Of a stretch of 64,000 nt of DNA, positions 41,501 through 54,500 are shown one piece after another. A model generated the notes under the pieces. That model saw only the letters and a list, made by a program, of their open reading frames with translations. It did no database searches and was not told where the DNA came from. The translations under genes and the position numbers were made by a program. This DNA comes from Trichoplax adhaerens (taxonomy: Eukaryota; Placozoa; Uniplacotomia; Trichoplacea; Trichoplacidae). Each line of letters opens with the position of its first letter. Position 1 is the first letter of the stretch. The stretch lies in NCBI RefSeq assembly GCF_000150275.1, contig NW_002060944.1, positions 807,014 to 871,013 of the forward strand. The letters run 5' to 3'.

Positions 41501-44500
41501 TGAAATCCACGCGATTGTATAAAGCAGCTCGATGTAGCGGTGTCATATGATTAACATCGCGAATATTCAATCGGCAACCATGCCCGGCTAAGATTTGTCC
41601 AATATTAATATAGCCTTTAATAGCAGCAATATGCATCGGAGTATATAAATTTTTCTACAGAGAAAGACATATGTTATAATTTCAATATTAATTCGGAATT
41701 CTCCGATTAAAATGGAAAGAAGGCAATGATGAAAGTAGAATCAGCTGCTATGAATATCTGCGCTGTGAATAATTGTTAGCTATATTAGAGAAACGGTGAT
41801 ATTTTACAATATTAATAGATGAATACGATTAAGTACAAAGTATATCTTAAACCAATTGTAGTTAACGAGATCATGAATATATTCTATATTGTCATAACAT
41901 ATCTTAAAGCTGAATAGACAAGGTACTCGGTTAAGAATTAAATCAGTATCGACGTCTCTTAGGATTGCAATTTGAGTTTCTCCAATTTCTAAGGCTAATG
42001 CAATACACTATTTCACTAAGGATCTTCGCAACAGGATCTGATCACAATTTCCACTATTGAGAATGTTCGAAAACTACGTTACTATACCCGCTGAGCATTC
42101 ACTTCAGCCCCATGATCAAGGCACAATTTAGTTGCTTCGGAATGGCCATTCTGAACGGCTAGATGTAGAGCAGTTTCACCTTCGTTATCCACACTATTAA
42201 CAAATGATTTAATGTTAATTTCTCGGCTTCTCACTGAAAGAAGAATAAAAAGAAGAATAATAAACAGAAAGAGTTAATCTGCATGGTTAAAGATGTCAAT
42301 ACGCTTAAACCAGTCGTTAAGTCATATCATATACCTGCTTGCAGGATTACTTCCATCACTCTGATGTTACCTTTAGCCGCTGCAAGATGATACGCTGTTG
42401 TTCCATCTAGCGCTTGCCTCATTGGATCAGCTCCTGATGCTAACTAATGTAACATAGAATCTTGCTGTTTATGAAAGTCGATCGTGTAGCCTTCTACTAG
42501 AGTTATTGCAATACCAGTTAATCATAAGGACATGAAAATAAGAACTTACGAATAGCTCACAAATAGTTGACCGACCAAATTTTGCTGTATGATGTAGTAA
42601 AGTTAAACCATTGCGTTCAACACGATGCATTAATAGATTTGCTTGAGTTGGCTTTTCTAGAAGTAAAGTCTAGCAGGTGGATAACATCAATCAAAAACTA
42701 TTACTAATTAAGCTAAGATATCGAAGCGAAAGAATTCAAAATATATCAATTGCATAAGTTAACACTAAAAAACAAGTGCTAACTTGCGCTCTTTTATTAC
42801 TGTAAAGCTTCGCCAAAAGTATCAAGACAATATTTTATACCAGATTTTAAGTTTAGCAGATGGAAATGCTTGAAGCTTGTACATTGTGAAATGAAAGCTG
42901 CCAATTTATAGTTTTTTAGTACTGTAAAGCTTAGGCAAAAATATGAAGACAAAATTTATACTAAATTTTTAGTTCATCATAGGCAAATACCGGAAACTTA
43001 TACATTGCAAAATGATAGCTGGCAGCTAATGCTAGCTTGTGCACGTTTTTTGTGAAGCCAAACAGATAGCTTTCGGTTAAATTTCACATCAAATTTATGC
43101 TTGAAAAATACGCATGGTTAAACAAATAAGCGGCATAAAACAAAGTCAAAAGATGAAAGTGAGCTTGTATTGGATATTCGAACAGTAAAGCTCAGCAGAT
43201 AGTACCATGTACTTTTAAGCATTATAGAAAGAAATCCTTTTACTCGCGCTTGTAGCTAGTTGTGCTAATTATATGGTAGGTTTGCACTGTTAAATCTTCT
43301 ACCTTAACGTAGCTTTCCCACTAAATTATTTTATTCTCACAATATAATCTTTCCAGCTTTTTCCTTAGTACTGATGAGTATAATTGGGCTTATATTAAAG
43401 CCAAAGATTGCAAAAATATATAATAGCGAAAAGAAACTGCAACAGATCTATCCTCAATTTTTGTATCGTAAAGGCGTACGAGAACAAAACCTTAGCTTAC
43501 AGAATTAAAACATGTTTGTATACGTTTATAATCACATTGATTCTACGATCGTATTCTCCACTAGACTACTTTAGCAAAGCTATGTGGATAGAGTCCATCC
43601 ATTTGTACACAGAAGAGCAATTACATTGAAATCTTGGTTATGATACTTTGTCATATTGCGATTAAAGGTACTTAATTACAAGTTTTGCTAATAATTTTCC
43701 AAGCTAAAGATTCATTTCCTAGTGTTATTATTAACTGAAATAAGAATTCTACCTCCACACTCTCGCGATGGCCATATTTTATAGCCAAATGCATGGCAGT
43801 GCATCCACTTAAATCTTCAATAGAGCTATCGGCATGATGGGCTAATAGCGTTTTTAGACAAATGGAATTTTTCATGGCAGTAAAATGTAATGGTGTTTGA
43901 CCGAATTCTCCACGAACATTAACATCTAAATCAATTAATATGAGCAAAAATACTTAGTATATTTGTCTTTGCAGCCAGAGTCTTTAGCAGACTATGTCTA
44001 GTACATAAAATCTTTTGCTTTATTTTGCACAACATTACAATATTGATTTTATATCCTTTTACCTCTAGTTTGAGATATTACAGAGATACTCAAAGGACTT
44101 TTGCACACTATCATATCAAATTTTGCCTTTATTTTATTTATTTTTTTGTGATCGTTATAAATACGCTAGAATTTACTTTAGTGCAGCAATGTAAAACTGT
44201 TGATTTCGGACATTTTCTCTCTACTGTATATCTTATAATTTCCATAGTAGATTAAGACACACTTCTGTATGCTATGATAATATTAGTTTCATGCATTTTT
44301 TGCCTATACTTTGTGATAGCTGTAGATTGGTGAAAAGCTATTTTTACTTTTCATCACAATATTGGTTTATATGCTTTTACCTCTACTTTGAGATAGCTAC
44401 AGAGACTAAATCGGATTTTTGCACTCTACCATATACAATTTTACCTCTACCTTTTTTTACTTATGTGATCGTTATAGATACACTAGAATGTACTTTTATG

Positions 44501-45454
44501 CAATGTTGCAGTATCAATTTTGTGCATTTTGCGTTCTATATTATGTGGTAGCTACAGTAGACTACGATATACTTCAATACATCATCCTACTGTTCGCAAT
44601 AGATATAGGAAAACTAAAATCTTGACCAATTACAGTTATTTCTTTAGTATAGTTTATAAAAATTTTTAGGACAGTACCACAACTATGATTCCATACATAC
44701 AGTACTGCAGAATTTGTTGCGTTAACGTGCATAGGCATAAAATGCAATTTATAATGAGAAATTAAAGAAGATTAAGATCAAGAGCTAGATCTTGTTGTAT
44801 CTAAATAATATAACAGAATTGAATCGATGGTGGAACATGATTCTGGTAATGATCAAATTGTTTTGTATCCCTACTGTAACGCAATTTAAACTAATGCTTT
44901 TGCCACATTTAAGAAGGAATCAATGCTAATTCTTACCTGCACCAATTTCAATTAAGTATTTAACGATATCAACATGATCACCCAAGACAGCATAATGTAA
45001 TGGAGCCATCTCATACTCATCTAATCTATTGATATCATGATGATTCTTGCGATCGGATAAAATATGTCTTAATATGCCGGCAACACCTTCTTTAGCAGCC
45101 TTCAAGATCATAACAAGCTTAAAATTAGCTAGGGATACAGATATGGCAATATTGAGTTTTATCCCTGAAAAGTCTAGCCATCGTTCGATTAATCAAACTT
45201 ACCCGATGTACACTAATGTTAATGTCAACTTCTGGTAAAGTAAAGCGCGAGCGAGCAGTAACAGCTTGGACTCGTTGTAAATCAATGGATGGTAAACGGA
45301 AATTATATCGATTGTTGATGGTAATGATTGGAGCACTTTCACTGGAAGAACTTTTGCAATCGTCAAAGTCTTCTTCATCATCTTCTTGCAAACGAATAGA
45401 AACAGGGTTCCCAACAGGATTACGATAGGATCTTCGGCTAAATATTTTAGACAT
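35594..45454 (-). CDS. TRPA1: TRPA-type ankyrin-repeat cation channel
   Basis: TRPA channels are tetrameric calcium-permeable sensors in the plasma membrane. Minus-strand exons: 45454-45203, 45117-44937, 43925-43753, 42669-42550, 42443-42335, 42233-42088, 41654-41481, 41219-41025, 40632-40549, 40441-40197, 39701-39590, 39469-39300, 39163-39079, 38917-38858, 38536-38390, 38280-38210, 38091-37833, 37680-37514, 37086-36957, 36797-36615, 36539-36357, 35926-35808, 35714-35594. Phases join throughout and give 1161 residues (human TRPA1 1119). Residues ~85-650 are ankyrin repeats (TPLHLAARSGR, TPLHFAVIGGH, TCLHWAADHDH). The pre-S1 linker keeps RVKLLQHP. S1-S6 lie at about 781-803, 833-848, 870-887, 902-915, 935-955 and 1001-1021. 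The pore is SMLGEIDY (G979-E980-I981) against human MMLGDINY. After S6 come IGLAVGDIGTVQQHASM, like human IGLAVGDIAEVQKHASL, and an acidic tail. The exon 15 acceptor (before 38536) is weak. Confidence 0.92.
42775..43130 (+). repeat. Intronic tandem repeat, ~118-bp unit
   Basis: Inside the intron between channel exons 3 and 4, the block 'actgtaaagctt' + 'caaaa-tat-aagacaa' + 'gcaaat..g..act..tacattg' + 'aatgatagctggca' repeats near 42800 and 42920. A decayed third copy lies near 43020-43130. It does not touch any predicted exon. Confidence 0.65.
44010..44600 (+). repeat. Intronic tandem duplication, ~330-bp unit
   Basis: Two diverged copies lie in the intron between channel exons 2 and 3. 'cttttacctctagtttgaga' near 44056 matches 'cttttacctctactttgaga' near 44375, and 'gtgatcgttataaatac' near 44149 matches 'gtgatcgttatagatac' near 44465. 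Open reading frames in the array are by-products of the repeat. Confidence 0.75.
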
Positions 45455-47686
45455 ATTTTCTAAGTAGGCCAATACAGAATGATTTTTGTATAATAACTAT
45501 TAGTAAAATAGGTCGTAGACTACTCATATGCAAAAATTGCAGAAATGGCAGCAATGATGAGTGGAAAGAGTATAAATCCAAATCTAACAAATACTGCTTC
45601 TAGCTTAGAATGCTGGTGATGTGATAGTTGGCCAATATTGCAGAATTGAACAAGATTTATATCTTTATAAGTTATTTTGCAGGAAATGATAGATATTTCA
45701 GCTGATCGAGATGGCTTATTGAAAAACAGGTAAAGAGAAATCACTTGGAACCAAAATCAACTCTGAAATTGAATTAAAAAAAAATAAGGGAAAGACTTGT
45801 GTTTTAAGGTAGAATGATGAGCTATGATGATGGATCTTGCCTTGAATGGAACGCTCTGCTTGATTCATAAACGGCAAATAAGATCTATGAGAAAAAGAAC
45901 AAGCTAATTGGCACTAGATTGCAAGTAAGTTTCCGTAATCCGCTGGAAAAGAATCGGAATAAAAAAATTGAGATAAAATATCAATGAACTAAATTAAGAT
46001 GATCTCGCAAGTATTTGCTTTGATGACATCAGAATGTTAAAAACACCTGTTAGCCTTTGAAGATACAATGTACATACGATGAAAGGATTGCCTGTAACTT
46101 CTTTTTGGAAGCCAATGCTACAAGTACCAGATGAAATGGGAGACTGCAGACTGATTGATTCGATTTATTATTGCTGATATGCCTTAACATTCAATTTGTT
46201 ATCCAAGCGAAGATGTTATTGACATAACTAGAATGAAAATAACAATTTAGCCATATGGTTAAGGGAAATAAATTGATCGATTCTTCATATAGTCGACAAG
46301 ATTATTCTTAGTCTACTTGCTACTTAATCAATATTACAACATATTTTTTGACCTTGATTAGCATAACTTTAATTATGATATTTTAGGAACGATATCGTCT
46401 AGTCAATATTAATCAAGATGATGTTCATTTGTTGACCCGATGATAGTATTGAATTAAATATAGATTTCCAATGCAGAATCGATACAAAATGTTTATCGAT
46501 ATCTTGATGATAGGATGAATGAATTACTTTATTCATTACGTAAGATTTTTGTATTGAAGCACATGGTCGATATAAATAGTGTAAAATTCCTTAAGCAGAA
46601 CAGGTTCGACTTGTACTGTTTTTTTTTGTTGTATCTACTTACATAAGGATTCAGCAGGCAACCACAAAGGTCGTTTGAAATCAATTAATATTAGTACGAT
46701 TATGTTATATTGATGTACTAAATATAGTTTTATAGAAATCGTGAAAAAAATCCAAGTAATCCTAGCTAGAACTTAAGTTATTTAATAACTATAACATATT
46801 AACTATACCGGAGAATCGAATTCAGAGGATTTCATTAATAGCAATTACAGAAATATAAAACTACCGACTATTCGTACACAAAATCACAACAGCGATACAA
46901 AAGCCAACTCTCCATTTCAACCTATCTTTTATGTTTATTAGAATTTTAAGCAGGATATAATATAGCTATCATACATCGGACACAATTCTTCGATGTTTGA
47001 TTATTTTTTATCCAGTGATATAGATCATGAGCATAATTAATAAATTCCATGTGCTTGTATATCTTACATTATATTGATACATGAACGTTAAAAGGACGAT
47101 AGCATAAAGCCACGTATATGCGTATAGTGCTACGGTATTATAGATAACTTAAATTAAAAATTGACAGTAATATATAACACATTACATTTAATCAGGAATT
47201 TACGACACAGCGGTAATCCATTTGCATATTGCCTATCACCAAGGTAAGTAAATTCGATAGCAATAGAATTAACAACGATATCAACAACCATACAGTATTA
47301 TCAATTCCATAATATGATCAATAAAGTTAATTTTTAAAAACATTTAATTGTCGCTTTCTCAGTATCATAAACAAACAAACGCAAAACAAGGAATACTAGA
47401 AGGTAATCCAATGCCGCTATGCAAAACGATAGTTCTTAATAAGATACAAGATTGTACGTCGTTGATGTTGAAATTATGAAGCCAATAAAGGAGCAGGTGC
47501 CTTTCTTTTAACTCCTGCTCAAAATAAGGTACACAGTATTTACTATGTTGACCAATTTCCGTAAACATACAACAAAATTACTTAATCCTAATAAAACATT
47601 GCACAAGTGTCCTCTTACTGGACGATGGAGAAAATCAATTCAAATTATTCCGATACTACATGGTTTCGTAACTCCTAATAAGAAGG
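45455..47686. other. Spacer upstream of the channel gene and 3' of CHMP6
   Basis: About 2.2 kb without a supportable exon. It should hold the channel promoter (transcribed leftward) and the CHMP6 3' UTR. No repeat array or RNA gene was recognised. Confidence 0.45.
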
Positions 47687-50579
47687 TTAATCGTCGATAG
47701 TTACATTAAGCTTACCCGGATCTTCAGTTGGTACATCAGGTAACTCGACGTCTTCTGTCGTAGTTGCAGGAAGACTTGCTGCAGGAACATCTGGTAAATT
47801 TTGAAGTTCCTATCGCAATATATGCCATCAGTCAATATAAACAGGATAAACTACTATATGTGCAGCAGTTTAAGTTAAAATACAACATTAGCTAATAATC
47901 AATTGTAATTATCTGCACACTATGGCACCTGTTGTGTAATTTGTTCAAGTTCAGCAAGAACTGCGGTTTCGTCTTCGTCTGTCAGCGTATTACCCAACAA
48001 CTCATCAATTTGCTAAGATTCATTCAAACAATAATAAGTGCTGGGCAGCCATCGAGTTGGGAATGACATTAGCTATTAGATATAATTATAGTTAAAAACC
48101 TTTTGATATTCAATAGCTTCTTGCGTTTCATCCATAATTCTTTCAACGTCTTCAATAGACATCATCTACATGTCACAGATGACAAAAGGCTTCCGTATTA
48201 TACGACGTATGTACAAAATTATCATGATTATACTCGCATACGACATTTCGAAATCATACTTCTAATAGGACTACATTTGGGTAACGCATATTATTAGTTT
48301 TAAAAAATAGTGATTACTATGACATATCTTTAGCTAAAGAAGTATAGTATCGATGTTTAAATACGATATTTTTAATTTAGTTTGAAGTATCATAGAGATG
48401 ACAAGATTAAAAGACATACAACAATAGTTCACCCACCTTATGCATTCTATCTAAGCACTCGTTACCCTGCTTCAAGCGTTCCACAACTTGTACCTGTATC
48501 TTGGCAAATTCTACATCATTTACCTGAAGTTAAAAGAAATTTTTACTGAGGATATAGATCAGAGGTGTCATTCAAAGCAGTGTAAAAACTAGGGAATCAA
48601 TATTTAATTATTGGTGCTGTCATTACAATTGCAATCTATATCACTATTTGGGTTTAGAATCGAGCAAAGAACGGTTTTATTATAATTGTGTGTAATAGTT
48701 TTGTTGCGTAATTAATGATTTACCATTCGTTCTAAACCATCAAGCTGACCATCCGTTTTTTCTAGTAGCGATTCATAATATCTTTTCTTCTTTAACAGAA
48801 GTTTGGCTTTACTAATGACAACGTTAGTTTAATAAGTTAATAACATAATCATGATACATGTATATTTACTATTTTCATCAACTTTGATACAAATTTTAAA
48901 AAATTTTTTATTTACAAAAGGGAAAGGGTATCAATATCTCGATCATCATACAAGAAGATATATTTCGTAGAACCAGGCTAAATTATAGCATTAGTCATGA
49001 GAAATTAATTTTAACTAAAACTATTTCACGATCACGGTATTAATGTGCTTAGGTCTAAATTGGATTAAACGAATGAGTCCTTTTGGATAGGGAGTAAAGG
49101 TAAAGTCTACCGTAAAATGTGTATTAACTTCTCAGATGTCCTTTCAAAAATATACTGTATGCATGCCTATGTTTGTAGCGTTGCAGCTATAATCAATGCA
49201 GGCGTAGATTTGCTTTCCTTCATTTTTTACTCGATATTAAACATTGCTATGATTTTACTTACTCTACTTTCTTTTGCTTCACAAGATCTTTCGCGAAGGC
49301 TCTTTCTTGTTCTAAACTTATTTTGATCTGGATGAAAGCAAAAACATCAATAAAGAGTTAGACTGATAAGTGATCTACGTACCATAATTGTAAATAGCAA
49401 ACTGAACAACATCTTCATCATGCCATTTAAGCAAGAGAGATCTAACTTAACCTACCCTTTTTTGATATTGTTGCAGTTTGTCTCGTTGTTGCTTGAGCCC
49501 CTATTGACAGTAGAAAAAAAAAATGAAAGATAGTGGATCATCAGTTATAGAGGTAAATAAAGCAGTTAATTTGATTCTGGTCTTGGAACAGCATAGGAAA
49601 TAAAAATATAAATGATTTAAGCACCTAGTTTGTATAAGCGGAATTGTTATCAAGGCTGATCTGATATAAATTATGATACTACACTTAGACATCTACATCA
49701 TAAACAGTACAACCTCTTTGTACATGATCTGTATCTACTTACAAACTGATTACAAGCAATTTTAAGCAATTTATGGTCCGTGGTTCTCTCTAAAGTGTAA
49801 TGTATTAGAAGAGAGCCGCCTGGGTATTTGATTTCATTTTATACTTACATTGCTTATGCTTGACTAGTATTATAGTTTCATATCTAATATGTACGCACAA
49901 CTCATGTAGTGCCTTGTCCGATGCTAATATAAAAATCGGTTTCATACGTTACTTCTATTAAATTTACGCATAATTAATACTATAGGCTGTCTAAGTCAGA
50001 TCTTGATACACTATCCAAATGATTTTTAAATCATTTAGGCAATCTCTAGCTAATTACATCAGTCTGAACCCTATCTCATATATTGGCAGCAACGTAAAAT
50101 CAAGAAACCACTAGATACTGTAAAGCATCTACTAGTACTAGTAGTCCATGATAAAATCCACCCATATCTTGTTCTGTCCACGACATCATGCAAAAGCTTT
50201 AAATAATATGTTACTCCATTATCGAAATACTAGTTTATCACCTGAATAATATAACACGAACCTAATTTAGCTATTCTAAGTTAAAAAGAAAGGTGTATAC
50301 TAATCATGATGAATATCGATGGCGTTTCCATCCGATATCCTATCATATCAATTGAGAAACGTTTATCTCGATGCACTACAAGATTAAATACCGCACCATG
50401 AACTACGAATTGATTCTACGTCTCCATAACATTGGTTATTCATCAGAAAACTCAACAGCAAGAATAATAATATAATCTATCCTCCAAACAGACATCATAC
50501 GAACCAAAACAGCTCGATCTTGTTCAGTAATTTGATGCTTTTCCTCTTTTGGTTTACTCTTACCAAATAGAGCCCCCAT
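47687..50579 (-). CDS. CHMP6: Charged multivesicular body protein 6 (ESCRT-III, Vps20)
   Basis: CHMP6 is the ESCRT-III subunit that connects ESCRT-II to CHMP4 filament assembly during endosomal budding and membrane scission. Minus-strand exons: 50579-50505 (ATG), 49500-49456, 49327-49263, 48811-48724, 48523-48437, 48165-48100, 48012-47929, 47809-47687 (stop). GT/AG ends and phases are consistent; the product is 210 residues (human 201). Gly2 in MGALFGK is a likely N-myristoylation site (human MGNLFGR). Then come ITEQDRAVL, LKQQRDKLQQYQKR, KLLLKKKRYYESLL, a basic-to-acidic helical core, MSIEDVERIMDETQEAIEYQ (human MSIEEVERILDETQEAVEYQ) and QIDELLGN. The Pro/acid-rich tail has two LP(D)VP motifs, where MIT-interacting sequences sit in the family. 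It is head-to-head with RRN3. Confidence 0.95.
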
Positions 50580-51537
50580 TTTGTTCTGATGAGGAAGACG
50601 GTATTGCGCATGACTAGTATGACGTCATGATTGGAGGGAGGTCCAGTTGGTACCGGTCCAGTCCATATCTCAGCAAAGCGGTCTCCGCGATCGATATCAG
50701 CCATTGCCCTAGAAACTCATATAAATACTATTGCAATTTGGCGTGTTTGGAACCTACCCTTGAATACGATTTGTCCAATTCTCATCCTAGTAGCCATACC
50801 CAAACGTGAGCCATTCATCCATAGTAATCATCTATTGCCGGTTGGATAATTGATTTACTATCAGCACCATGCATGCGCGTGTTCAATGACTAGGTACAAG
50901 CGCATACTCTCCTTTGGCGCTATACTAAACTATATAAAATTTACTGGTTCGTCCTACTTCTTTAGCACAACTCATCTCCAGCTAGCTCGATAGAAATTCT
51001 TCGCTGGATTCCTCGTTATTTCTTACCTTTCCTAGCTATAACTTGATAATATCCTAGAATTATCCTTAGTTAGTAGCAGTATTGGCAACCAGGAAGACTG
51101 TTATTACAAGATCATACACGAAAAGGAGAGAAAGAGCATGATATCTTGACGTAAGCAATGATAATCGGTTGCCCTTGTTGGAGATTTCTTGTTATAATCT
51201 AATGCTTGGATTGATGAAAATTAGCTCTTGCAGACTTTTGGAATCATATTCGATCCTTAGAAATTGTAGGATAGTAGTGCGATTATTGCCTTGAAACAAC
51301 TAGGAAAAAGGAGGTAGACTGCTCTCTTCTCTAACTCGATACTGTTATAGTGTAGTATTTGTATCCATTGATCTGTTCAAGTTGTTGTAAGATTCTTGCA
51401 CATCCTCGTTGTGTGCATCGATTGAATACGATGCTCGCATGGTAGGCTATCATGACAACATTGCGATCCACTGCTAAAGGCTAATTTTCAATGTAATCTA
51501 CCTGTATATCTAATTCTAGACTAGTTTATTCAAAGCT
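50580..51537. promoter_or_regulatory. Shared divergent promoter region of CHMP6 and RRN3
   Basis: The 958-bp spacer separates two start codons that point away from each other, so it must hold both 5' UTRs and core promoters. A relatively GC-rich patch lies near 50615-50710. No TATA box could be assigned with confidence. Confidence 0.5.
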
Positions 51538-54500
51538 ATGGACGAAGTAGAAGCGTCAGATATGAGTGGAGATGAGGAATATTCAGATTCAGGCCAAGGG
51601 GCTATGATTATGGCTACGGTGATACATAAAGCATTGGAAAATAAGAAAAAGGTAATGGTAGTTCTAGGCATCTATTCAATCGGCCTTCATTCATCTCGTA
51701 GTAATATTCAAAAACTGGTTGATCATGAAATTACCGAATACAGTAAATACTTTGCAATATTACTGTATCGTACAAGTCAGCGATAGTGAAATATTTTACT
51801 TGCAACGAGAAAGTAACATTATTAGTGATCATCATCTATGGGTGTATAAACCATGACTGCAGCATGATGCGATTTTCTCGTAATTAATTCAGTTACTGGT
51901 GCTGCTATTTTAGATCGTCTACAGAAACACGATTTCTCCTATTTTATTACTTCAGAATATCATGAACATACTGTTATAACAATCATATACAAAATTCTAC
52001 GTAGACTATTAGACTTTGAAATAGACAACTTAGATATCTAGTACAATAATTAGAATTGATCAATGTTCAGTTAACGTAGACAACATAAAACATGGCAAGA
52101 TAGCCACTTGACAGGATCACAAAGTACTATAAATCGTGTAATTTTGCTGCCAAAACTCTACTAACTTCTAACCATGAATAGTAAACTGGAAATCAAGTAG
52201 ATGGTATAATCTGGCTAAAAACACGCCACGTAAAGTGAAACAAGTTTATAGTTGATGCATAAATCTATTGTATGTTCATCAAGGTGTTGAATCAGTTTAT
52301 CAGAATGCAATCAAACGAATAGATTACGAATGAACATACATCGTAATAAAAATAATATTGTTTGGTACAGTCAACACTGAGCTGGATAACTCAATTGTGA
52401 TTATACATTCTAATTATAACAAAATATATTATAGGGATTGCAAAAAGACTATGACTGGATCGTACATCAGCTATCGCAAGACAATATGGACGTGAGTTAT
52501 AATGAAAGAGAGAATAGTTAGCTCTAAATAAATAGCATGTTCAGTAATAACTGTTACAATTTACTTGATAAAGATAACGAAATTTTACAGTATCTCATCA
52601 TATTGGACACTTGATGTCAATAGAATGTTATTCTTTTAATTCCATCAAAACATAAATGATAAAAATTCTTTCAATTGCATGATAGGCTCAAATCTTTTAC
52701 CGATGGTTAAAAAGTCTGAGATATTGTACAACAGATATTAACCATAAATGTGAATCACTTGTCAATGCAACTTTGGTGAGTCCAGGTCTTATGGATAAGA
52801 TCTCTTACAAAGATTCACTTGCAATACATGCAATACTCGTTCAATATAATATCCAATTATACCTTAAAATATTACAATTACATTAGAAAATAAAATGGAT
52901 CGATCGTGAAGAATCACTATTAGATCTTTATATTGGATGGCTGGCAGATCTAGTTACGGTGCATACTTCGTTCTACCTTGATCCGTGCCTGAGAATGCTA
53001 ATTAATCACTTTATGTCAAGTTAGTAAAGCAATGATATTTCTTCCTCGTAGGAACATATATCAAAGTTACAGCGTAAATTAATTTTGGATATTCTTTCAA
53101 TCATTCATAGGCAATGATTCTCGCGAACTTACCGTTGGAGAAAATCAAAGTTTTGACATTTGTGAGTAGAATTATGCCCTCATAAGCTCTTTATTGTTTT
53201 ACAATTAACGTATTAATGTTTTATTACTACTGTATCGGTGTCTTAGTATTCCAATTTGCTATTAGGTTTCTATGATACTATAATTTGTTCTTTTCTTTCC
53301 TTCGTTAATAGTTGGGAACAAGCAAGTTCATCGCGCAATGCAAACTGTTCTACATTTAGTCCCATCGTACGTATTACATCATTCATTATGAGAATAGAAT
53401 ACAGGGCTGATAGTTTATGAGATGAAGTGCGAGCTATTATTGCATTCTTATTCTTATACTTTCAAAGGCATGATAATTACTTAGTAATGTTCTTCCATAG
53501 GTCCCAAACAAGATTAATACCTATTTTAACACATTATTTTCCATCGGAATATAAGCCATTAGATCAATATGTAATTCTATAAGATTCAATATCATTTGCT
53601 TAATTATTGGATTAGATAGACTAGGGATAATCAATATCCATCTTTTTCTTTTTCCCGACTCATATTCAAGGTTTATTATGTTAGTAATTTATTGCGTTTG
53701 ACTGTTTACGCACCTGGATTGCGCTCACAAATTCTAGAGTTAACTGTCCACAAACTAGTCAAAGTTGATGTAAGACTTGATAACATTATGAATTGAGTTT
53801 AAAAAGTGCATCATCAACCTTTAAATTGTAATCGACTAAGAATGACCCATTTGACTGAAGGTGGAGGTATCGCGAGACTCGATAAACAAAATCAACCAAA
53901 TATTTGCTGATGACGAAATGCAGTTCGATGTTGACTTGGTAAGATTTAATTTGAAGTATTTATATATATTTTCATAAATTTTATTTTCGTATTAATAATT
54001 CCTTTATTTGCAATGATTGGTATAAATTACTTCATGTGATTGCCGTTTAGGAGATGAATGATAGTAATTCTGCTGATAAATTAGCTGTACTACCTAGAGA
54101 TCTTCAACAAATTGCTAATTTAGCTGATAAATTGGACCTGTCAATGTCGATCTTCTTATCTTACATTAGTATTATATGCTATCAACAAGGTAAGATGAAA
54201 AGTTCGAACAGATTTTTTACTTCTGACGTAAATTATAAATCAATCAATTAAAAAAATTAGTTATAAAGATACTATGAAATGTTATCCATTTCTAATCTTT
54301 AGGCAAGTTTGATCAATCTGCCGCATCACTACTATTTACGGATTTATTGACAGTTAGTTATGCTTACAAGATGCTGCTATTACAATTTCTATAATAATTT
54401 TCATTATAATATACGCTAGACTAATATTAATCTTATTATTCGGTTGGAAACAGGCTTTCGATACCATTATTTTGCCAACGCATGACATTTGCCACATCCA

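Noticed and set aside
44025-44625. Hydrophobic open frames on the plus strand
   Set aside because: They lie in a duplicated intronic repeat of the channel gene, antisense, without splice support.
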